Assembly: GCA_905198295.1 (NCBI GenBank)
Contig: CAJKBW010000137.1
Span: forward strand, 1 to 5,211
DNA: 5,211 nucleotides
Direction of reading: 5' to 3'
DNA from: an uncultured Oscillospiraceae bacterium
GTDB lineage: Bacteria > Bacillota > Clostridia > Oscillospirales > Acutalibacteraceae
Shown here: positions 1 through 5,171 of the stretch, piece by piece
Layout of the letters: each line of letters begins with the position of its first letter
How positions within the stretch are numbered: position 1 is the first letter of the stretch
Position numbers and translations under genes: made by a program
Notes under the pieces: model-generated
The model's database searches: none
Seen by the model: only the letters and a program-made list of their open reading frames with translations
What the model was told of the DNA's origin: nothing

Positions 1-1395
1 GCGGGCCTTCATCGCGCCGAACTGCTCACGCATTTCGGCCAGCTCCTTCTGGATTTCCTGAAGATGCTGCTGCGACAGGGCATCCTTTTCCTTTTTCAGT
101 GCCGCTTCTTCGATTTCATGCTGGATGATGCGGCGCTGGATGACATCCAGTTCGGTCGGCATCGAATCGATCTCGGTGCGGATCATCGCGCAGGCTTCGT
201 CGATCAGGTCGATGGCCTTATCCGGCAGAAAGCGGTCGGTGATGTACCGGTTGGACAAGGTGGCAGCGGCAATGATGGCGCTGTCCTGGATCTTGACGCC
301 GTGGTATACCTCATAGCGCTCCTTGAGTCCGCGCAGGATCGCAATCGTGTCCTCCACCGTCGGTTCGGTTACCAGTACCGGCTGGAACCGCCGCTCCAGC
401 GCGGGATCCTTTTCGATGTACTGGCGGTATTCGTCGAGGGTGGTGGCGCCGATACAGTGCAGTTCGCCGCGCGCGAGCATCGGCTTGAGCAGGTTGCCGG
501 CATCCATCGCACCGTCGGTCTTTCCCGCGCCTACGATGGTGTGCAGTTCGTCGATGAACAGGATGATCCGTCCCTCGCTTTTGCGCACCTCGTTAAGCAC
601 CGCTTTAAGCCGCTCCTCAAATTCGCCGCGGTATTTTGCACCGGCGACCAGTGAGCCCATATCCAGCGAGAAAATGGTTTTATCCTTCAGGGTGTGCGGC
701 ACGTCCCCGCGGACAATCCGTTGGGCAAGGCCTTCGGCAATGGCGGTTTTGCCTACGCCGGGTTCGCCGATGAGGACAGGGTTGTTTTTGGTTTTGCGGG
801 ACAGGATTCGGATAACGTTGCGGATCTCATCGTCCCGCCCGATGATCGGATCCAGTTTCTTGCTGCGTGCCCGCTCTACCAGATCGTCGCCGTACTTTTT
901 CAGGGCGTCATAGGTGGCCTCCGGCGCGTCGCTGGTCACACGGGTGTTGCCGCGCACCGACACAAGGCTTTTGAGCACCTGCTCCCGGGTGATGCCGTAA
1001 CGGCTGAACAGCGGTTTGACGGTGGAATCCGCGGTGTCGAGCAGGCCGAGAAAGAGGTGCTCCACCGAAACATACTCGTCTTTCATATTGTCCGCATTTT
1101 TTTCAGCGCTGCTGAGTGCATGGTCAAGATCCTCGGATACATAAATTTTTCCCGCCTCACGACCGGGGCCGGACACGTGCGGGATGCCGTTTACCGCGCT
1201 TTCCGCCGCCGCGGCGAATCCTTCGGCATCGACATCCATTTTAGTCAGCAGCTGTGGAATCAGGCCGTCCTCCTGCGTCAGCAAAGCGAGCAAAAGATGT
1301 GCCTGCTCAAGCTGCATGTTCTGCCGCTCGATGCTCAGCTCCTGTGCACGCTGGACGGCTTCCACCGATTTTTGTGTGAGTTTTTGTGCGTTCAT
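1..1395 (-). CDS. clpB: ATP-dependent chaperone ClpB, N-terminal 465 codons (3' end beyond window)
   Basis: ClpB is a cytoplasmic hexameric AAA+ disaggregase that threads aggregated proteins through its pore and works with DnaK/DnaJ/GrpE. The frame is open from an ATG at 1393-1395 to position 1, so this is about the first half of a protein that is usually near 860 residues. In order I see the double Clp-N domain (about residues 1-145), the first AAA+ module with Walker A GEPGVGKT (210-217), Walker B FIDE (Asp282, Glu283), a GATT sensor segment (316-319) and paired Arg fingers RRF (335-337). The start of the coiled-coil middle domain follows, rich in Glu, Lys and Gln, from about residue 411. 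The middle domain separates ClpB from ClpA and fits ClpB better than ClpC. The start MNAQKLTQKS is typical, with a GGTGA ribosome site at 1401-1405. The second ATPase module lies outside the window. The gene is transcribed away from the HAD gene and is probably repressed by HrcA through the CIRCE element upstream. Confidence 0.97.
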   Translation of the reverse strand, partial: MNAQKLTQKSVEAVQRAQELSIERQNMQLEQAHLLLALLTQEDGLIPQLLTKMDVDAEGFAAAAESAVNGIPHVSGPGREAGKIYVSEDLDHALSSAEKNADNMKDEYVSVEHLFLGLLDTADSTVKPLFSRYGITREQVLKSLVSVRGNTRVTSDAPEATYDALKKYGDDLVERARSKKLDPIIGRDDEIRNVIRILSRKTKNNPVLIGEPGVGKTAIAEGLAQRIVRGDVPHTLKDKTIFSLDMGSLVAGAKYRGEFEERLKAVLNEVRKSEGRIILFIDELHTIVGAGKTDGAMDAGNLLKPMLARGELHCIGATTLDEYRQYIEKDPALERRFQPVLVTEPTVEDTIAILRGLKERYEVYHGVKIQDSAIIAAATLSNRYITDRFLPDKAIDLIDEACAMIRTEIDSMPTELDVIQRRIIQHEIEEAALKKEKDALSQQHLQEIQKELAEMREQFGAMKAR

Positions 1396-1499
1396 AAGAT
1401 TCACCAGGCCTTTCCGGCGGTGGTATTCACCGCATATGCAATCGGTATTCTTCTTTCCCGATTGTTCAGTCTTTATCCTACCGGAAAAAAACGACATAG

Positions 1500-1528
1500 A
1501 TATGACGATATTATGACTAAATTGTGAA
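1500..1528 (-). promoter_or_regulatory. Candidate clpB promoter next to CIRCE
   Basis: On the minus strand TTCACA (1523-1528) resembles a -35 box, with one mismatch to TTGACA. It is followed after 17 bases by a weak -10 box TCATAT (1500-1505). The -35 box would lie three bases from the CIRCE element, so bound HrcA would block RNA polymerase. The -10 match is only three of six. Another start site overlapping CIRCE itself, for example TAATAT inside its distal arm, cannot be excluded. Roughly 100 bases of untranslated leader would follow. Confidence 0.35.
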
Positions 1529-1530
1529 TA

Positions 1531-1557
1531 TTAGCACTATGTCGTTTAGAGTGCTAA
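1531..1557. promoter_or_regulatory. CIRCE operator (HrcA binding site) upstream of clpB
   Basis: The sequence reads TTAGCACTA, nine bases, GAGTGCTAA. The CIRCE consensus is TTAGCACTC-N9-GAGTGCTAA, so both arms and the spacer length match except for one base at the inner end of the left arm. HrcA binds this inverted repeat and represses heat-shock genes such as groESL, dnaK and, in some Firmicutes, clpB. The element sits about 135 bases upstream of the clpB ATG in the divergent region, so clpB is the natural target. The HAD gene, 145 bases away on the other side, could be affected too, but that is inference. Confidence 0.93.
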
Positions 1558-1603
1558 AAGTGGGGCGGGTTGCAGAAAAAAGGAAGACGACGGCGTTGGG
1601 TGC

Positions 1604-1636
1604 TTGACTTTTATTGCGGCAATATGGCACTATAAA
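1604..1636 (+). promoter_or_regulatory. Possible promoter for the HAD phosphatase gene
   Basis: TTGACT (1604-1609) is a good -35 box and TATAAA (1631-1636) a good -10-like box. They are 21 bases apart, longer than the usual 16-18, so they may not act as a pair. No better pair is visible between the CIRCE element and the gene, and the gene needs its own plus-strand promoter because its upstream neighbour is divergent. Confidence 0.3.
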
Positions 1637-1688
1637 GACAAAGATTATGTTTTTCGCCTATCGCTTTGGATACGGCCGGACAGCGAAA

Positions 1689-1694
1689 AAGGAG
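1689..1694 (+). promoter_or_regulatory. Ribosome binding site that sets the GTG start of the HAD gene
   Basis: AAGGAG at 1689-1694 is followed by seven bases and then GTG at 1702. This is ideal spacing. It rules against the in-frame TTG at 1666, which would place this site inside the coding sequence and has no comparable site of its own. Confidence 0.85.
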
Positions 1695-1701
1695 AATAGC
1701 T

Positions 1702-2361
1702 GTGACGAATCGACTGCAAGCCGCGCAGTGCATTTTATTTGACTTAGACGGCACGCTGACCGACCCCAGGGTGGGGATCACGCGATCGGTGGCCTATGCC
1801 CTGCGGGATTTTGGCATAGAAACAGAAGACCTCGATACCTTGTGCGGCTTCATCGGTCCGCCGCTCAAGGCTTCATTTACGCACTTTTATGGTATGAATG
1901 AAGCGGATGCCGAACGTGCAGTGGCCAAATACCGGGAGTATTTCCAGCGGCAGGGTATGTTTGAAAATACGGTATATCCGGGGGTCCCGGAGCTGCTGGA
2001 ACAACTGCAGTCGGCGGGAAAACAGCTGATGGTCGCCACCTCCAAGCCGACGGTGTTCGCACGCGCAATTCTGGATCATTTTGGGATGGCAGCCTATTTT
2101 TCCGGGGTGACAGGCAGCGAACTGGACGGCACCCGGACGGACAAGGGCGAGGTGATCGCCTGTGCGCTCGCTTCCGGCGGCTTTCGTCCGGAGTTGACAG
2201 TGATGGTGGGGGACCGAAGCTATGATGTCATCGGCGCCGCGCAGAACGGCCTGCCGTCCGTCGGCGTGCTGTACGGCTATGGGAGCCGGGAAGAGCTGGA
2301 GCAGGCGGGGGCGTCGGTGACGGCTATGACGGTGGAAGAACTGCAAATGTTGTTGTTATAA
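1702..2361 (+). CDS. HAD-superfamily hydrolase, phosphoglycolate phosphatase/5'-nucleotidase type (219 aa)
   Basis: This is a cytoplasmic Mg-dependent phosphatase of HAD subfamily IA. All four catalytic motifs are present. Motif I is DLDGT with nucleophile Asp14 and acid/base Asp16. Motif II is the ATS segment (Thr113/Ser114) and motif III is Lys147. Motif IV is GDRSYD with Asp171 and Asp175. An alpha-helical cap (about residues 22-95) lies between motifs I and II, as in Gph/PpaX-like enzymes. The GFIGPPL segment in the cap and the C-terminal GVLYGYGSREEL are typical of a Firmicutes group usually annotated as phosphoglycolate phosphatase-like or 5'-nucleotidase. The true substrate cannot be told from sequence. 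Length is normal for the family. The start is GTG at 1702, chosen for its ribosome site. It stands alone, with divergent clpB upstream and a convergent gene downstream. Confidence 0.93.
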   Translation: MTNRLQAAQCILFDLDGTLTDPRVGITRSVAYALRDFGIETEDLDTLCGFIGPPLKASFTHFYGMNEADAERAVAKYREYFQRQGMFENTVYPGVPELLEQLQSAGKQLMVATSKPTVFARAILDHFGMAAYFSGVTGSELDGTRTDKGEVIACALASGGFRPELTVMVGDRSYDVIGAAQNGLPSVGVLYGYGSREELEQAGASVTAMTVEELQMLLL

Positions 2362-2363
2362 AA

Positions 2364-2395
2364 CATACCGCTCGGCATTGCTGCCGGGCGGTATG
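2364..2395. terminator. Shared hairpin terminator between convergent genes
   Basis: Arms 2364-2377 and 2382-2395 form a 14-pair stem with a four-base loop. On the plus strand every pair forms, one of them as U-G. On the minus strand the same position is an A-C mismatch. The stem starts three bases after the HAD stop codon and lies seven bases past the end of the ubiquitin-fusion gene. In the minus direction it is followed by TTTTATAA, so it fits best as the terminator of the ubiquitin operon. The plus-side U tract is poor (ACGCATTTAT). It probably serves both genes with unequal strength. Confidence 0.75.
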
Positions 2396-2401
2396 ACGCA
2401 T

Positions 2402-3181
2402 TTATCGGCGGTTCCGGGTTCCCCGATGGCCGAACCAGAGTGTCAGTATGCTCACCAGAAGAAACAGTGCAGCCGGCAGAAAACCGTACAGCGGCTGCCC
2501 GGTCGGCGGTGTTTCAGGTGCCGATGAGACCGGAGGGATTTCCGGCTGGGATACCGGTGCACCGCTTTTCACCGTAAAGTGCACCGTCAGGGACTGTGCT
2601 TCGATATCTTCACCGGACACCGTGACCGATGCCGTATAGGTGCCGGGAGTCAGTCCGGCACGCGGCATCAGAGTAAACACCGTCTGTGTACCGGCGGCCA
2701 GCGGGCCGAGGGCAGTGGAAGACAGCACAAACGCATCAGCGGATTCACCGGAGAGATTGACAGCCAGCACAGGCGAGGCGGCTTCTCCTGTATTGCTTAC
2801 CGTGACTGCAAACGGTTCCGGCTGTGTATACCCTTCCTCGGCCGTGCCGAAGTCCTTTTTATCGGCGGAAAGTCCGATTTGCGTCGGGGCAAGCAGCACA
2901 AGATGGAGGGTGCTGTCTTTTTGAATGCTGTAATCCTGCAGCGTATTGCCGTCCTCCAGCTGTTTGCCGGCAAAGATCAGCCGCTGCCGATCCGGCGGGA
3001 TTCCTTCTTTATCCTGAATCTTGGCTTTGACATCTTCCACGCGATCGGTAGGTTCTACCTCGATGGTAATGTGTTTGCCGGTCAGCGTCTTGACAAAGAT
3101 CTGCATGGCGGACGCGGTGGCCGGAAAGCAGGCAAACACCAAAAGCAGCGAAAAGGTCATCGCGAGCAGTCGTTTTTTCAT
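2402..3181 (-). CDS. Exported ubiquitin-domain protein with Ig-like domain and sortase-like C-terminal anchor (259 aa)
   Basis: Residues 1-25 are a clear signal peptide: basic MKKR, a hydrophobic core, then ATASA as the signal peptidase I site. Residues 26-96 align without gaps to ubiquitin residues 1-71. I count 60 of 71 identical to human ubiquitin. All seven lysines (6, 11, 27, 29, 33, 48, 63) and Leu8, Ile44, His68 and Val70 are kept. The ubiquitin tail (Arg72 to Gly76) is replaced by LAPTQ, which leads into a beta-rich domain (about 100-204). Its DFGT...VTVSNTG pattern resembles ASH/Ig-like repeats of Firmicutes surface proteins. A Pro/Ser/Thr linker (206-226), TPPTG (224-228), a hydrophobic stretch (231-250) and a basic tail HRGTRNRR follow, an arrangement like a sortase sorting signal. 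Ribosome site AAAGGA (3189-3194) lies seven bases before the ATG. The gene follows the NYN gene by 32 bases. Homology of the ubiquitin part is certain; function is unknown. Surface mimicry of host ubiquitin is inference. Confidence 0.95.
   Translation of the reverse strand: MKKRLLAMTFSLLLVFACFPATASAMQIFVKTLTGKHITIEVEPTDRVEDVKAKIQDKEGIPPDRQRLIFAGKQLEDGNTLQDYSIQKDSTLHLVLLAPTQIGLSADKKDFGTAEEGYTQPEPFAVTVSNTGEAASPVLAVNLSGESADAFVLSSTALGPLAAGTQTVFTLMPRAGLTPGTYTASVTVSGEDIEAQSLTVHFTVKSGAPVSQPEIPPVSSAPETPPTGQPLYGFLPAALFLLVSILTLWFGHRGTRNRR
2894..3106 (-). other. Ubiquitin domain coding segment (protein residues 26-96)
   Basis: This segment encodes the complete beta-grasp fold of ubiquitin, residues 1-71 in ubiquitin numbering. 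The differences I see from human ubiquitin are T12H, L15I, S20T, T22R, I23V, N25D, Q40R, R54N, S57Q, N60S and E64D, mostly conservative surface changes. Core residues such as Ile3, Val5, Ile13, Leu43, Leu50, Ile61 and Leu67 are unchanged. The match is far closer than that of the native bacterial ubiquitin-like proteins (ThiS, MoaD, Pup, UBact), so a eukaryotic origin by transfer is the simplest explanation. Confidence 0.95.
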
Positions 3182-3213
3182 ATAGCCATCCTTTGCTTAA
3201 ATCGGGAACTGTG

Positions 3214-3951
3214 TCAGCCTTTGAGACGCACCCGGACCAGCCGGCTGCTGCCGTCGGGATTATGCAGCGCCTTAATTTCCAGAATGCCGAGCGATTTGAG
3301 AAACGGGGTCAGCTTACGGTAGCCAAAATTGCGCACGTCGAAATCGGGATACCGTTTATTGAGCCGGTTGCCGATTTCAGAGGTGGATACCCATCCGTCC
3401 TCGTCCGAAGTTTCATCAATGATGGTCATGATCGCGTCGCGAACGGTCGCGAGCCGCGTCATCTGATCGGTGCCGGCGGAGGCGGTGCTGCCCGCGGGAG
3501 GCTCCGGCGAAGCCGGCCGCTCCAGAATTTCCAGATATTTGAATTTGTTGCATGCGGCAATGAACGGGGTAGGGGTCTTTTTTTCCCCCATGCCGAGCAC
3601 GTACATGCCGGATTCGCGCAGGCGGGAGGCCAAGCGGGTGAAATCGCTGTCGCTGGAGACAATGCAGAAGCCATCGACATTGCCGGAATACAGGATGTCC
3701 ATTGCATCGATGATCATCGCCGAGTCGGTGGCATTCTTTCCGGTGGTGTAGCCGTACTGCTGAATCGGGGTGATGGAGTTTTCCAGCAGGACGTTTTTCC
3801 AGGAGCCAAGCTCCGGTTTGGTCCAGTCGCCGTAGATGCGTTTATAGGTGGCGGTGCCGTCGCCGGATACCTCGTCGAGAATGTATTTGATGTATTTTTC
3901 CGACACGTTGTCGGCGTCGATAAGTATGGCGAGCCGGTCGTCTTTGGCCAT
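3214..3951 (-). CDS. NYN-domain (LabA/DUF88-like) putative RNase with OST-HTH/LOTUS domain (245 aa)
   Basis: NYN domains are PIN-like, metal-dependent nucleases that probably act on RNA in the cytoplasm. Residues 5-143 form the NYN domain. The first acidic motif is ILIDADN (Asp12, Asn15), the second is TDSAMIIDAMD (Asp76, Asp82, Asp85), and the third is SSDSDF (Asp101, Asp103), so the acidic metal site appears complete. A Pro/Ala/Ser linker (146-162) leads to an OST-HTH/LOTUS-type winged helix (about 165-243) containing GWVSTSEIGNRL and FGYRKLTPFLKS. That domain is thought to bind RNA. Bacterial NYN proteins with this architecture are widespread but their targets are mostly unknown. The start is ATG at 3949-3951, with GAGGGG at 3956-3961 four bases away. 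An in-frame ATG at 4036-4038 would add 29 unconserved residues and start upstream of the likely promoter. The gene is followed by the ubiquitin-fusion gene after 32 bases and is probably cotranscribed with it. Confidence 0.92.
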   Translation of the reverse strand: MAKDDRLAILIDADNVSEKYIKYILDEVSGDGTATYKRIYGDWTKPELGSWKNVLLENSITPIQQYGYTTGKNATDSAMIIDAMDILYSGNVDGFCIVSSDSDFTRLASRLRESGMYVLGMGEKKTPTPFIAACNKFKYLEILERPASPEPPAGSTASAGTDQMTRLATVRDAIMTIIDETSDEDGWVSTSEIGNRLNKRYPDFDVRNFGYRKLTPFLKSLGILEIKALHNPDGSSRLVRVRLKG

Positions 3952-3987
3952 GTTGCCCCTCTTTTCTTTTTCCTTAATATTAAATAT

Positions 3988-3996
3988 AGTGTACCA
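3988..3996 (-). promoter_or_regulatory. Extended -10 promoter for the NYN-ubiquitin unit
   Basis: On the minus strand TGG is followed directly by TACACT (-10 box at 3988-3993), which is an extended -10 motif. It lies 36 bases before the NYN ATG. No good -35 box is seen 17 bases further upstream, which extended -10 promoters often lack. A second AT-rich stretch (TATATTTAATATTAA) follows it. A start here would exclude the upstream ATG at 4038. Confidence 0.5.
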
Positions 3997-4121
3997 CATG
4001 CGGCGGTGCTTTACCAGTCCCAAAAACGTAAATGACAAACGAGATAACGAGATATTTGGCGCAAATCAGAGAGAAAACGAGAGATCGGGTGATGTAAATT
4101 AAAAAATCTGCCATTTACCTG

Positions 4122-4150
4122 TTGACAGCGGAAAATGGTTGTGGTATGAT
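4122..4150 (+). promoter_or_regulatory. Strong sigma-A promoter of rplM-rpsI
   Basis: TTGACA (4122-4127) is a perfect -35 box. After exactly 17 bases it is followed by TATGAT (4145-4150), one base from the -10 consensus. This is the best promoter in the window, as expected for a ribosomal protein operon. It leaves a leader of about 90 bases before the rplM start codon. Confidence 0.92.
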
Positions 4151-4157
4151 CGTACAC

Positions 4158-4222
4158 GCGTTGAAAAAGTGCAGGATATTTGTCCGGTAACTTTTTGACC
4201 GGGGCCACAGCCCCGCGACAAG
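4158..4222 (+). ncRNA. Structured leader of rplM-rpsI, candidate L13 autoregulatory leader
   Basis: The leader between promoter and ribosome site can fold extensively. AAAAAGT (4164-4170) pairs with ACTTTTT (4190-4196). TTGTC (4180-4184) pairs with GACAA (4217-4221). CGGT (4185-4188) pairs with ACCG (4198-4201). GGGGC (4201-4205) pairs with GCCCC (4210-4214). Some of these pairings exclude one another, which suggests switching. Firmicutes are known to carry an L13 leader family in front of rplM-rpsI, thought to bind L13 and reduce expression. Position, size and the interlocked pairs fit that family, but I have not matched it to a covariance model. Confidence 0.55.
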
Positions 4223-4245
4223 AATAAAAAACAGGAGGTATTGCG

Positions 4246-4674
4246 ATGTCCACGTATATGGAAAAAGCCGGTCAGGTCGACCGCAAGTGGTATATTCTCG
4301 ATGCCGCCGGTAAACCCCTGGGCCGGGTCGCGGCTGAAGCCGCCGTGCTGCTGCGCGGTAAGCACAAGCCGACTTTTACCCCCCATGTGGATTGCGGCGA
4401 CCATGTCATCATCATCAACTGCGGCAAGGCGGTTCTCACCGGCAACAAGCTGCAGAACAAGAAATGGTATCGCCACACCGGCTGGATCGGCGGCCTCAAG
4501 GAGGTCGGCTACGACAACCTGATGGCGAACCGTCCCGAAAAGGCGATGGAGCTTGCGGTTTATGGCATGATCCCGAACAACACGATCGGCCGTGCTGCCC
4601 GCACCCGTCTGCACGTTTATGCGGCTGCTCAGCATAAGCATGATGCGCAGAAGCCCGAAAACCGGGAATTTTAA
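4246..4674 (+). CDS. rplM: 50S ribosomal protein L13 (142 aa)
   Basis: L13 is an early-assembly protein of the large subunit that binds 23S rRNA. The sequence is full length. It shows the typical KWYILDAAGKPLGRVA near the N-terminus, HVDCGDHVIIIN (47-58), TGNKLQNKKWYRHTGW (66-81) and the C-terminal MIPNNTIGR signature. The start MSTYMEKAG is a common Firmicutes form and is preceded by AGGAGG (4233-4238) at seven bases. It is the first gene of the classic rplM-rpsI pair, is driven by the strong promoter upstream, and is probably autoregulated through the leader. Confidence 0.98.
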   Translation: MSTYMEKAGQVDRKWYILDAAGKPLGRVAAEAAVLLRGKHKPTFTPHVDCGDHVIIINCGKAVLTGNKLQNKKWYRHTGWIGGLKEVGYDNLMANRPEKAMELAVYGMIPNNTIGRAARTRLHVYAAAQHKHDAQKPENREF

Positions 4675-4692
4675 GGAAGGAGGCTGTTTTTG

Positions 4693-5097
4693 ATGGATTA
4701 TAACAAGAGACCGTATTTTTACGGCACCGGCCGCCGAAAGACCTCCGTTGCCCGTGTGCGCCTGTATGCCGGCACCGGCAGCGTGAAGATCAACGGCCGC
4801 GACATTGACGATTATTTTGGTCTGGATACCCTGAAGCTGATTGTCCGTCAGCCTCTGCACCTGACCGGCACGGAAGAAAAATTCGATATCGAGTGCCGCG
4901 TTTCCGGCGGTGGCGTGACCGGTCAGGCCGGCGCGATCCGTCACGGTATCTCCCGTGCGCTTCTGCAGTACGATACCGAAAACCTGCGTCCGCTGCTCAA
5001 GAAGGCCGGTTATCTCACGCGTGATCCGCGTATGACCGAGCGTAAAAAGTACGGACTCAAGGGCGCTCGCCGTGCGCCGCAGTTCAGCAAGCGCTGA
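4693..5097 (+). CDS. rpsI: 30S ribosomal protein S9 (134 aa)
   Basis: S9 belongs to the head of the small subunit. Its C-terminal tail reaches towards the P-site tRNA. The family signature is complete: YGTGRRKTSVARVRL near the N-terminus, the GGGVTGQAGAIRHGISRAL block in the middle, and a basic tail ending in APQFSKR, the invariant Ser-Lys-Arg terminus. Length is normal. ATG at 4693 is preferred, nine bases after GGAGG (4679-4683). The adjoining in-frame TTG at 4690 would add one residue and is six bases from the same site, so it is not fully excluded. The gene follows rplM by 18 bases in the same transcript, as in most bacteria. Confidence 0.98.
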   Translation: MDYNKRPYFYGTGRRKTSVARVRLYAGTGSVKINGRDIDDYFGLDTLKLIVRQPLHLTGTEEKFDIECRVSGGGVTGQAGAIRHGISRALLQYDTENLRPLLKKAGYLTRDPRMTERKKYGLKGARRAPQFSKR

Positions 5098-5171
5098 TTT
5101 TTTCAGATGCCTGCGCGTATGGCCGATACGCTGTCCGCTGGGGATTCTCCCTGTCGGAAAAAACAAGGAAT

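Noticed and set aside
64..1527. Open frames on the plus strand opposite clpB
   Set aside because: They are shadows of the clpB reading frame, with low-complexity Ser/Arg-rich or motif-free translations and no ribosome sites of note.
3122..3181. Lipobox-like VFAC in the signal peptide of the ubiquitin protein (Cys18)
   Set aside because: Phe at position -2 is not usual for a lipobox, and a better signal peptidase I site (ATASA) follows directly, matching the ubiquitin start.
2402..3181. Eukaryotic contamination as the source of the ubiquitin gene
   Set aside because: The gene is continuous with bacterial neighbours, has a bacterial ribosome site, signal peptide, stalk and anchor, and has no intron or ubiquitin repeat.
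2579..3322. Long open frame on the plus strand opposite the ubiquitin-fusion gene
   Set aside because: It is antisense to a gene with a clear signal peptide and ubiquitin domain, its translation has no recognisable motif, and it overlaps the end of the NYN gene.
4099..5166. 355-codon open frame on the minus strand across rplM-rpsI
   Set aside because: It is the antisense shadow of two certain ribosomal protein genes, crosses their promoter and leader, and shows no family features.
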